Shown here: one piece after another, positions 1-6,988 of the stretch
Numbering within the stretch: position 1 is the stretch's first letter
Layout of the letters: every line of letters begins with the position of its first letter
NCBI RefSeq assembly: GCF_027625995.1
Contig: NZ_CP115396.1
Location: 1,364,001-1,428,000, forward strand
Direction: 5' to 3'
Source of the DNA: Hymenobacter yonginensis
GTDB taxonomy: Bacteria; Bacteroidota; Bacteroidia; Cytophagales; Hymenobacteraceae
Length of the DNA: 64,000 bases
The notes under the pieces: generated by a model
The model's input: the letters and a program-made list of their open reading frames with translations, nothing else
The model's database searches: none
Told to the model about the DNA's origin: nothing
Translations under genes and position numbers: made by a program

Positions 1-458
1 AGGTCGGTGAAGTGGGCCCCGTAGAGGCGGCGCAGTAGGGTAGTGGCCAGCCAGTTGCCGAAAATCTGCTGCGGCATCATGGAGCCGGCTTCCCGCTCGC
101 CCAGCGCCCGCGAGCCAATCACCATATCGGCCTCGCCGCGCAGAATGGGGGCCACCAGCAGCGGCATTTCCTCGGGATAGTCGGAATGGTCGCCGTCCAG
201 AAACACGATGATGTCGGCCTGCTCGGGCAGGGGGCGGGCGAAGGCGTGGGCCATGCCGGCCAGGCAGGCGTGGCCGTAGCCGGGGCGGGTTTCGCGCAGC
301 ACCGTGGCGCCGGCCGCGCGGGCCACTTCGCCGGTGCGGTCGGAGGAGTTGTTGTCGACTACAATGACTTCCCGTACCAGACCGGCCGGAATCTCGCGCA
401 GCACCTGCGCAATGGACTGCTCTTCGTTGAAAGCAGGAATAATGACGTCAATCAGCAT
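1..458 (-). CDS. Family 2 glycosyltransferase, C-terminus beyond window
   Basis: The first 152 codons are present; the gene runs off the window edge. The N-terminus reads MLIDVIIPAFNEEQSI, followed by VVDNNSSDRTGEV and then VFLDGDHSDYPEEM, which is the order of nucleotide-binding strand, acidic loop and DxD-like metal site in GT-A fold family 2 enzymes. The stretch MVIGSRALGEREAGSMMPQ and the following FGNWLATTLLRRLYG resemble the dolichyl-phosphate mannose/glucose synthase-like subgroup, which charges a lipid carrier at the cytoplasmic face of the membrane. Donor and acceptor cannot be read from the sequence. It is divergent from the peroxiredoxin gene at 681; a weak -7 like box (CATCTTTG on the minus strand, about 514-521) lies upstream. 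Confidence 0.85.
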   Translation of the reverse strand, partial: MLIDVIIPAFNEEQSIAQVLREIPAGLVREVIVVDNNSSDRTGEVARAAGATVLRETRPGYGHACLAGMAHAFARPLPEQADIIVFLDGDHSDYPEEMPLLVAPILRGEADMVIGSRALGEREAGSMMPQQIFGNWLATTLLRRLYGAHFTD

Positions 459-680
459 GGCAGGGGCAGCACATAGCCGCCCGCTTTTGGAGGGCAGAGA
501 AAGTTACAGACTACAAAGATGCAGACTTGGACCCGGTTGCCCCCCACGCCGCCCCGCGGCGGGCGCAACATTCGGCCCGGGCAGCGGGTTTCCAGCTACT
601 TTTACGCGCCGGCTTCCCATCCTATGGGGTGGCATTGGCTTTCTCACACCATCAGCTCGCGCACATTGCGCGCCTCATAT

Positions 681-1142
681 ATGCTTCAGATAGGCGACCA
701 GGCCCCCGACTTCACCCTCAAAACCACCACCGGCGACTCGTTCCGCCTGAGCGAGCAGCGCGGGCAGCGGGCCATCGTGCTGTACTTCTACCCCAAAGAC
801 GATACGCCCGGCTGCACCGCCGAAGCCTGTTCGTTCCGCGACCAGTACCAGGATTTCCAGGACCTCGGGGCCGAAGTGGTGGGCGTCAGCTCCGACTCGG
901 AGGCCTCGCACCAGAAGTTCACCCAGAAGCACCGGCTGCCCTTCCCGCTGCTGGCCGATGCCGGCGGGCAGGTGCGCAAGCTCTACGAGGTGCCCCGCGC
1001 CCTGCTGGGTTTGCTGCCCGGCCGCGTCACGTTCGTCATCGACAAGGAAGGCACCATTCGCTACATCTTCAACTCCATGAACCGGGCCACCGACCACGTG
1101 GAAACGGCCAAAAAAGTGCTGGCCGAGCTGAATCAGGCTTAA
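681..1142 (+). CDS. bcp: Thioredoxin-dependent peroxiredoxin, PrxQ/Bcp type
   Basis: A 153-residue protein of normal family length that reduces hydrogen and organic peroxides in the cytoplasm using thioredoxin. The active-site region reads FYPKDDTPGCTAEACSF: Cys45 is the peroxidatic cysteine and Cys50 the resolving cysteine, the five-residue spacing typical of atypical 2-Cys PrxQ proteins. VTFVIDKEGTIRYIF near the C-terminus is the conserved strand pair of the fold. The ATG at 681 was chosen because homology starts at MLQIGDQAPDFTL; an upstream in-frame extension is arginine/proline-rich and does not look like protein. It is a single gene, divergent from the glycosyltransferase. Confidence 0.95.
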   Translation: MLQIGDQAPDFTLKTTTGDSFRLSEQRGQRAIVLYFYPKDDTPGCTAEACSFRDQYQDFQDLGAEVVGVSSDSEASHQKFTQKHRLPFPLLADAGGQVRKLYEVPRALLGLLPGRVTFVIDKEGTIRYIFNSMNRATDHVETAKKVLAELNQA

Positions 1143-1184
1143 TATATTGCATTAAATATATTAGCCATTCTGCTTCGGGACTGG

Positions 1185-1192
1185 TAATTTTG
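1185..1192 (+). promoter_or_regulatory. Bacteroidota -7 box TAATTTTG for the GAF gene
   Basis: TAATTTTG matches the Bacteroidota consensus TAnnTTTG exactly. Only five bases separate it from the ATG at 1198, so the predicted transcription start falls at or next to the start codon, implying a leaderless or nearly leaderless mRNA. Confidence 0.6.
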
Positions 1193-1197
1193 CCCCT

Positions 1198-1905
1198 ATG
1201 GATGCTTTGCCTGACCAGTTGATTCCAGCAAATGATGCGCACCGTCTGCGCACCCTGCACCAGTACCGGATTCTGAACACCACGCCCGAGCCCGTTTTCG
1301 ATGAGTATGTGGCGCTGGCAGCCCAACTGTTTAACTTGCCCATCTCGCTGATTTCGTTGGTGGATGAGGAGCAGGTGTTTTTCAAGGCTAATACCGGACT
1401 GCCCGGGCTGGAGCGGGTAGATCGGGCCGATAGCCTGTGCTCGGCGGCGGTGTTGCAGGATAAGGTGCTGTCGTTTGAGGATTTGTCGGCCAATAGCTGC
1501 CGCCTGATTAATCCGTACACGGCGCAGTCGGCCGGGCTGCGGTTCTACGCCGGCGCGGCCCTGCGCATGCCCAACGGCGACAATATCGGGTCGTTGTGCG
1601 TGATTGGGCGAGAGCCCCGCGCCATCACGGCCGGCGAAGAAGCCCTGCTCACTACACTGGCCGACCTAGTGAGCCGCACCATTCAGCTGCGGCGCCAGCT
1701 CCTGGACCACGGCCTGCCGGAGCGGTGGGAGGCCGCCCAGACCGAGCTGCAGGAGGGCCTGCACGACAACTCGGCGCTAGCCCGCTACCTCACCAGCCGC
1801 ACCGGCACCGTATCGGCCAGCGAGGCCGACCGGCAGGCAGTAGGGCAGCGGCTGCAAGCGCTGCACCGCCTCCTCGACGGCTACCTCACGGAAATGCCGG
1901 CCTAG
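1198..1905 (+). CDS. GAF domain protein
   Basis: A 235-residue cytoplasmic protein with one GAF domain at about residues 30-165: ALAAQLFNLPISLISLVDEE, then FFKANTGLPG, and GAALRMPNGDNIGSLCVIG near the domain end. GAF domains bind small molecules or chromophores. No kinase, GGDEF or HTH domain is attached. The remaining 70 residues are helical and may form a coiled coil (QLRRQLLDHGLPERWEAAQ). Stand-alone GAF proteins of this kind are frequent in Cytophagales, usually as sensory partners, but nothing here names a partner. The ligand is unknown. Confidence 0.85.
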   Translation: MDALPDQLIPANDAHRLRTLHQYRILNTTPEPVFDEYVALAAQLFNLPISLISLVDEEQVFFKANTGLPGLERVDRADSLCSAAVLQDKVLSFEDLSANSCRLINPYTAQSAGLRFYAGAALRMPNGDNIGSLCVIGREPRAITAGEEALLTTLADLVSRTIQLRRQLLDHGLPERWEAAQTELQEGLHDNSALARYLTSRTGTVSASEADRQAVGQRLQALHRLLDGYLTEMPA

Positions 1906-1994
1906 GGTTCTTCGCTCAGCCCGCAAAAGCAGCTTAACTGCGGTAGTAGCAACCGGCGGCGGCCTATATTTACGGCCTTTAGCTGTTTACTACG

Positions 1995-2555
1995 ATGGGA
2001 GCTTTATTGATTGATATGCTGCAGCGGGCCCAGCGCAGCCGCCGCATCGTGTCGGTGCAAACCGGCGGCACGCTGTTTTTGGGCTACGTGCTCAGCATCA
2101 ACCCCGAGCTGCTGGTGCTGCGCACCATTACGCGGCAGGGCCTGCTCACGGGCGTGCGTACGCTCGGCCTGGAAACGGTGTCGGAAGTGCATTTCGATGA
2201 CCGGTACGTGCGCCTGATTGAGTTCAAGGAAAACAACCCCGAAGTAGCCTACGGCCAGGCCGCCGCCCCCGACGGCCTCGATACCACCTACCACACCGTG
2301 CCCGCGCTGCTCCAGCACGCCCTCGACTCGCACCAGCTGCTGCTGCTTGAAACCCAGAACGACCACGACTACTACGGCTACGTGGTGCGGCTCACGGAAG
2401 AGGAGCTGCTGCTGGAGGTGTACACCCAGTACGGCGAGCCCGACGGCCATACCGTGCTCGGCCTCGACGACGTGCGCAGCGTAATCTGGAGCGACGAGGA
2501 CACGCGCACCATCGAGCTGCTGCTGCGCCAGCGCGACCAGGCCGCCGGCAGCTAG
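1995..2555 (+). CDS. Unknown protein with two tandem Sm-like repeats
   Basis: A 186-residue protein without signal peptide or membrane segment. It appears to contain an internal duplication. Residues about 16-75 run from IVSVQTGGTLFLGYVLSINP to RTLGLETVSEVHFDDRYV; residues about 110-175 run from LLLETQNDHDYYGYVVRLTE to TVLGLDDVRSVIWSDEDTR. In both halves a strand is followed by GYV, a hydrophobic strand (ELLVLRTITR / ELLLEVYTQY), a GL-containing segment, V..V.., and a final acidic turn leading to a strand. This five-strand rhythm recalls the LSm/Sm fold. The match is by eye only; the role is unknown. A polar linker of about 25 residues separates the halves. Confidence 0.7.
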   Translation: MGALLIDMLQRAQRSRRIVSVQTGGTLFLGYVLSINPELLVLRTITRQGLLTGVRTLGLETVSEVHFDDRYVRLIEFKENNPEVAYGQAAAPDGLDTTYHTVPALLQHALDSHQLLLLETQNDHDYYGYVVRLTEEELLLEVYTQYGEPDGHTVLGLDDVRSVIWSDEDTRTIELLLRQRDQAAGS

Positions 2556-2577
2556 CAGCACAAGAAGCAGAAGCACG

Positions 2578-3099
2578 ATGCCGGTGTTTTCCGAAGTGCG
2601 CGCGCCCCGCATCCGGCTGTATAGCTGGGCCGGGCTGAACGGTATAGCGGGCTGCCTGCTGCTGATAGTGGTTTATTTCGGCCACCTGCTTTTGGGGGCA
2701 TCCGCCGTGGTGTGGCTGGCGTGGCTGCTGGCCGGCAGCCTCTACAGTATCTGGCTGCTGTTTGGCCGGTTCAGCGTTTCTCCCACTGAAGTGCGCCTGG
2801 TTACTGGGGGCTGGTTGTGCCCGCACCGCTACCGGGCGCCGCTGGAAGCCGTGCTGGTGAATGGCTGCTGGTTGCTGGATGGCACCGTTCGGAACAACAG
2901 CCAGCCAGTTGCAGTGCTGCAGCTGGAAGTGGCGCAGGAATTTGATACCGACGAAGAATACTTGGCCATTACCTACAACGGAGAAGAAATAGACCATTAT
3001 TTCTCTTTGCGGCAATGGCCCGATATCGTTGCGGCTCTAACGGACATGGCAGCGTTGCGCCATGAAGCATCGGCAGCCCGGCCTGCAGGTTCTGCGTAA
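2578..3099 (+). CDS. Small inner-membrane protein of unknown function
   Basis: A 173-residue protein with two hydrophobic helices at about residues 20-60 (NGIAGCLLLIVVYFGHLLLG and VVWLAWLLAGSLYSIWLLF), then a soluble C-terminal part of about 110 residues that could fold as a PH-like beta domain (FSVSPTEVRLVTGGW, then a run of strands). It starts 22 bases after the Sm-like gene and is probably co-transcribed with it. I do not recognise the family. The 3' end lies just upstream of the hydrolase gene; an ATG at 3062 would make the two overlap, but that extension has no signal-peptide character. Confidence 0.65.
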   Translation: MPVFSEVRAPRIRLYSWAGLNGIAGCLLLIVVYFGHLLLGASAVVWLAWLLAGSLYSIWLLFGRFSVSPTEVRLVTGGWLCPHRYRAPLEAVLVNGCWLLDGTVRNNSQPVAVLQLEVAQEFDTDEEYLAITYNGEEIDHYFSLRQWPDIVAALTDMAALRHEASAARPAGSA

Positions 3100-3127
3100 G
3101 CAGCAGCTCACCTATGCTGCTTTGCTG

Positions 3128-4123
3128 ATGCTGCGTTCCTTTCTTCTGGTGCTGATGTTGCTGCTGGCCCGCGCCGTGGTGGCCCAGCCCGTGCCTGCCG
3201 TGCTCGATGCCACCCTCTCCGGTTACGACTACCCGTTTGCGGTGCGTATGCTGCCTTTGAAGCTGGAAGGCCAGCCGCTGCGCATGGCTTACATGGACGT
3301 GCCGCCCACTGCCCGCCCCAACGGCCACACGGTAGTGCTGCTGCATGGTAAAAACTTCTTCGGCGCCTACTGGGTGGAAACCATCCGGGCGCTGACGGCC
3401 GCCGGCTTCCGGGTGGTGGTGCCCGACCAGCTGGGCTTCGGCAAGTCCGACAAGCCCGACATTCACTATTCCTTTCACCAGCTGGCCCGCAACACCCGGC
3501 AGCTACTCGATACGCTGGGCGTGAAAAAGGCCGTGGTGGTGGGGCATAGTATGGGTGGTATGCTGGCCACGCGCTTCGCTTTGCTCTATCCCGAAACCAC
3601 CGAGAAGCTGGTCCTGGAAAATCCCATCGGGCTGGAAGACTACCGCGTGGGCGTGCCGTTCCAATTCGTCGATCAGGCCGAGGCTACCGAGCGCAAAAGC
3701 ACCGAAGCCAGCATCCGGAAATACCACGCTACCTACTACCCGCACGGCTACCCCGCCGCCCACGACCAGTGGCTGCTGCCGCTGGCGGCCCAAACCAAAA
3801 GCCCGGATTTCGGGCAGGTAGCCCGCGCCAATGCCCTCACCTTCGACATGATCTACCAGCAGCCCGTCTGCTACGAGTTCGGCCAGGTGCGGGTGCCCAC
3901 GCTGCTCATCATCGGGCAGGATGACCGCACGGTGGTAGGGAAGGGCCTCATCAACAATCCGCAGGTGCTGGCCGCCATGGGCCAGTATCCGGTGCTGGGT
4001 AAGCGTGTGACTGCCCAGATCAAATGAGCCAAATTAGTGCCGCTGGCGGGTGTGGGCCATATCCCGCACCTGGAAGCCACCCCGCAGTTTCTGGCGGCGC
4101 TGCTGGCCTTTGTGAAGCCGTAG
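3128..4123 (+). pseudogene. Secreted alpha/beta hydrolase interrupted by an in-frame TGA
   Basis: The frame encodes a signal peptide (MLRSFLLVLMLLLARAVVAQ) and an alpha/beta hydrolase: oxyanion strand VVLLHGKNFFGAYW, nucleophile elbow VVVGHSMGGM (Ser141) and the acid loop LLIIGQDDRT (Asp265/266). Codon 300 (4025-4027) is TGA. Translation in the same frame continues for 31 codons as AKLVPLAGVGHIPHLEAT and on to a TAG at 4121-4123. This is the normal end of the fold, with the catalytic His at codon 311. A G-to-T change in a GGA glycine codon would explain the TGA. As read, the product is 299 residues long, ends at VTAQIK and lacks the catalytic His, so it should be inactive. A sequencing error or readthrough are alternatives. 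The start at 3128 is preferred over 3062 because it begins the signal peptide. Confidence 0.8.
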
Positions 4124-4205
4124 GGCGTTTGCCGCTGACGCCGGCCGGCTACTCCGGGCAGATGTGTGGATTCAACTGTAAGTTGCAGCTGAATCCTGCC
4201 TGTTT

Positions 4206-5072
4206 ATGTCCCAGACCTATTTGCGTTGGCTGCTGCCGGCGCTGTTGCTGACTACGGTGCCCGCGCTAGCCCAGCGGACAACTCCAACTCAATCCAGGAA
4301 AAAAAGTGCTGCGGCCGGTTGGCCGACCAAGGCTCCGGCAGTAGTAACGGCCAGCCCCCGGGCGCTGGTCGTGAGCGTCGGCGACACCGGGAAAAGTGCC
4401 TTCGTCGTGCCGCAGGTGCAGCTGCCCGTGGCGGCCGCGGCCAGCCGCATCAACCAATACCTGGTAGATGCGGCATTGGGCGAAGACCTGGAAATGCTGC
4501 CCGAGCCCTTGACGGCCGCCAGTGGCCTCAGGCAAGCGCTGGCCGAGTACGAAACCAACGGCCAGAGTGGGTTTGTGGGCACCAGCTACGAGGTGCTCTA
4601 CAACGATAACTATCTGCTGTCGGTGGCCCTCACGGCGGAGTACATGGGGGCGTACCCGTCGTCGTCGGTTCGGCACGCCACCTTCGACTTGCGCACGGGC
4701 CGCCTGCTGCAGGTGCGCGACCTGCTGGCCGACACGCTGGCGCTGCGCCGGCGCTGGCAGCAGTCCATCAACCGCCGCATTGAGGCCCACCTCGCCGCTT
4801 TGCCCGCCAGCTACCCGGAGCTGGATACCGCCATGCTGGCCGATGTGCGGCAGCGCCTGCACTGGAACGAGAGCACCCGCACCGCCACCCTCGAAGCCAA
4901 CGACCCGCGCTTCTACGACTTCGCCCTTACGCCCTTCGGCCTCACGCTTTACTACGACTTCGGCTTCCCGCACGTCATCCTGGCCCTGCAGCCCGAAACC
5001 GACTACCTGTTTCCCTACGCCGACCTCAAAGCCTGGCTGAAGCCAAAAGGGCCGCTGGAGTTCAGGCGCTAG
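4206..5072 (+). CDS. Exported DUF4163/DUF3298 (RsiV/PdaC-like) protein
   Basis: A 288-residue protein with a signal peptide (MSQTYLRWLLPALLLTTVPALAQ). The segment FVGTSYEVLYNDNYLLSVAL, followed by Y.GAYPSSSVRHATFDLRTG and LLQVRDLL, is the characteristic core of the DUF4163-DUF3298 tandem seen in the RsiV anti-sigma factor ectodomain and the PdaC deacetylase N-region. The final part (FYDFALTPFGLTLYYDFGF, then FPYADLKAWLKP) is the DUF3298 half. It is probably periplasmic or surface-exposed; no enzymatic residues can be assigned. It follows the broken hydrolase by 82 bases and ends at a strong terminator. Confidence 0.75.
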   Translation: MSQTYLRWLLPALLLTTVPALAQRTTPTQSRKKSAAAGWPTKAPAVVTASPRALVVSVGDTGKSAFVVPQVQLPVAAAASRINQYLVDAALGEDLEMLPEPLTAASGLRQALAEYETNGQSGFVGTSYEVLYNDNYLLSVALTAEYMGAYPSSSVRHATFDLRTGRLLQVRDLLADTLALRRRWQQSINRRIEAHLAALPASYPELDTAMLADVRQRLHWNESTRTATLEANDPRFYDFALTPFGLTLYYDFGFPHVILALQPETDYLFPYADLKAWLKPKGPLEFRR

Positions 5073-5116
5073 GTTACGGGAGCCCGTAAACGCAGCCTCA
5101 AGCCAGTAAGCATAGA

Positions 5117-5159
5117 AAAAAGCGGCGGCACTTTCTTGTCAGGAAGTGCCGCCGCTTTT
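5117..5159. terminator. Bidirectional terminator between convergent genes
   Basis: A 16-bp stem, AAAAGCGGCGGCACTT and its complement, with a short loop and A/T runs on both sides. It lies between the convergent genes ending at 5072 (+) and 5184 (-). Confidence 0.85.
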
Positions 5160-5183
5160 CTGTTGTGGCAGTTGATAGTTGGC

Positions 5184-6563
5184 TTAGCTCAAAATCCGCA
5201 GTGAGTCGGCGTGGATGAGCTGGCTGCCCTGGTAGCGGCCTTCGGTGGGGCCGTTTTCGAGGTTGAGCACGCCGCGCGGGCAGGCCGTGGAGCACATGCC
5301 GCAGCCCACGCACGAAGCCCGGATGATAGGCTCGCCGCGCTGGGCGTACTGCTTCACGTCGATACCCATTTCGCAGACGTTGGAGCAGTTGCCGCAGGAA
5401 ATGCACTGCGCGCCGTTGGTGGTGATGCGGAAGCGCGAAAAGTGCTTCTGCAGCAGCCCCAGGTACGCCGCCATTGGGCACCCGAACCGGCACCACACCC
5501 GCGCCCCCATCAGCGGGTAGAATCCCACCCCAATCACGCCCGAAAACACCGAGCCAATAGCAAAGCCGTAGGCCTTAGACAGCGGCTCCGTAACGGCTTG
5601 TAGGGCCGGCACCGCGCCTGAGGCGCCCAGCCATAGCAGGGCCGTGAGGGCCACAATCAGCACTAGCACGGTGTAGATGATGCGCACTTCCCAGCGCCAA
5701 GCGGCGCGGCTTTTGTCGGAGAGGTGGCGGTAGGGGTCGCCAGCGGTTTCGGCCAGCCCGCCGCAGCCGCACACCCACGAGCAGTACCAGCGCTTGCCAA
5801 AGAAATACGTGAGAATGGGCGTGCCCACAAACGACATTGCCGCGCCCCAGAACACCATGAACACGCCCAGCGCGGGGCCGCCATCCTTGAGTAGGTAGCT
5901 CACCGTGCCTGGAAATAGGTAGTCGTATTTCAGGGGCCAGAAGTAGGAGAAGTAATATTCGGGCCGCTGAAAGGCCAGCAGCAGACCGGGCAGCAGAAAC
6001 GCAAACCCGAGCTGAAAGAACATCACCGAGGCCGTGCGGATGCGCTGGTAGGGCGAGTGGCGGTACTTCCAGAGCGCCCGGCCGCCCATCAGCAGCACGG
6101 CCAGCGTGTAGAAGGTGCCGTACAGAAACCACTGGTCGCTGGGCTTGTGGCGCAGCCACTGGCTGAACGGGTCGAGGGCGTGGATGAGCTGATTGAGCGG
6201 CCCGAAATTGCCCTGACCGTTGTCGTTGCTGAACCAGTAGAGCACCACGTAAAAACCCGTCAGGACTACGGCCGTGAGCCAGGCCACGGCGCCGCGGCTG
6301 CTGCTGGCCCGCAGCCAGAGGTTGTCCTGGAGCACGCCGGCCGGCTGGCGCCCAAACGTGTACCAGGCCCAGCCCAGCGTGCCCGCGCTCAGCAGCAGCA
6401 CGCCGGCCCAAAAGCTGAGGCGCGCCCGGCCCGCATCGGCATCGAAAGCCACGGTGAGCAGCGCCAGCAGTCCCAGGCCAACCACTGTGAGCAGGGTTTT
6501 CTCGGTGGCCGTGGTGTCGGGTACCGGTGGGCGGGGCAGGGTCAGGTTAGCGTCAAAAGCCAT
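5184..6563 (-). CDS. Membrane polyferredoxin with two 4Fe-4S clusters (NapH/CcoG-like)
   Basis: A 459-residue protein with about seven hydrophobic segments and a cytoplasmic-type ferredoxin tail. Two membrane-proximal cysteine motifs, RWYCSWVCGCGG and RVWCRFGCPMAAYLG, are the hallmark of the NapH/NosR/CcoG polyferredoxins. The tail holds two classical clusters, CISCGNCSNVCEMG and CVGCGMCSTACPRG (each CxxCxxCxxxC). Such proteins pass electrons between quinol or flavin carriers and a redox partner. The partner here is likely the FAD oxidoreductase at 6989-8287, encoded upstream on the same strand with a small membrane protein between them. No CcoG C-terminal copper-binding domain is visible. 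The substrate of the chain is not identifiable. Confidence 0.85.
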   Translation of the reverse strand: MAFDANLTLPRPPVPDTTATEKTLLTVVGLGLLALLTVAFDADAGRARLSFWAGVLLLSAGTLGWAWYTFGRQPAGVLQDNLWLRASSSRGAVAWLTAVVLTGFYVVLYWFSNDNGQGNFGPLNQLIHALDPFSQWLRHKPSDQWFLYGTFYTLAVLLMGGRALWKYRHSPYQRIRTASVMFFQLGFAFLLPGLLLAFQRPEYYFSYFWPLKYDYLFPGTVSYLLKDGGPALGVFMVFWGAAMSFVGTPILTYFFGKRWYCSWVCGCGGLAETAGDPYRHLSDKSRAAWRWEVRIIYTVLVLIVALTALLWLGASGAVPALQAVTEPLSKAYGFAIGSVFSGVIGVGFYPLMGARVWCRFGCPMAAYLGLLQKHFSRFRITTNGAQCISCGNCSNVCEMGIDVKQYAQRGEPIIRASCVGCGMCSTACPRGVLNLENGPTEGRYQGSQLIHADSLRILS

Positions 6564-6613
6564 GGCAGACAGCGGAAAACAAACAGGAAATGAGAGCTGG
6601 AAACAGGCCGCTC

Positions 6614-6841
6614 TTAGTGGTGATGGTGGTGGTCTTCGTTAGGTTTGCCGAACAGGTTCAGCAGCGAGCCTACCACGTACAGCGCCGCCCAGCACACGTA
6701 CAGCCAGTTGTAGCCGGGCAGCGAGTGGTGCGCGAAGAAGTGCAGAATCAGGTGCGCGCCGCCGCTCATAATCAGGCCCGTAACGGCAATGAACTGGAAG
6801 CTGTTGAGGGCGCTGGGACGGTAGAGCTTGGAGAAATCCAC
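6614..6841 (-). CDS. Small two-helix membrane protein with natural His tail
   Basis: About 75 residues if read from the GTG at 6841 (M/VDFSKLYRPSALNSFQF). It has two membrane helices, FIAVTGLIMSGGAHLILHFF and YNWLYVCWAALYVVGSLLNL, and ends in EDHHHHH. An upstream ATG at 6892 lies in the same frame, but the intervening codons (PYSVTQPLSYS) come from a short intergenic repeat (TACTC units) and the ATG itself lies inside a palindrome, so I prefer the internal GTG. It sits between the polyferredoxin and FAD oxidoreductase genes and may be a membrane subunit or assembly factor of that redox set. I do not recognise the family. Confidence 0.6.
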   Translation of the reverse strand: MDFSKLYRPSALNSFQFIAVTGLIMSGGAHLILHFFAHHSLPGYNWLYVCWAALYVVGSLLNLFGKPNEDHHHHH

Positions 6842-6885
6842 AGGAAAAGAGTAGCTGAGTGGTTGAGTAACGGAGTAAGGTGAGC

Positions 6886-6985
6886 ACGTCATGCAGAGGC
6901 GCGGCCGAAGCATCTCGCTCGTGTAGTAATCAGTAGCACCACAACTTCAGCACGCGAGATGCTTCGGCTGCGGCTCTGCATGACG
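6886..6985. repeat. Long palindrome, family A variant
   Basis: Two arms of about 36 bases (CGTCATGCAGAGGC near the left end, GCCTCTGCATGACG-like on the right) are mostly complementary across a spacer of about 28 bases. The inner halves (CATCTCGC / GCGAGATG) match the inner halves of the other family A palindromes at 20700, 21795, 23767 and 33851; the outer part differs (GCAGAGG in place of TCCGAGC). It fills the gap between the small membrane protein and the FAD oxidoreductase. Confidence 0.8.
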
Positions 6986-6988
6986 TTT

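Noticed and set aside
186-693. Two overlapping plus-strand reading frames at the window start
   Set aside because: They are antisense to the glycosyltransferase, full of Gly/Arg/His, and have no family features; the minus-strand frame is a clear GT2.
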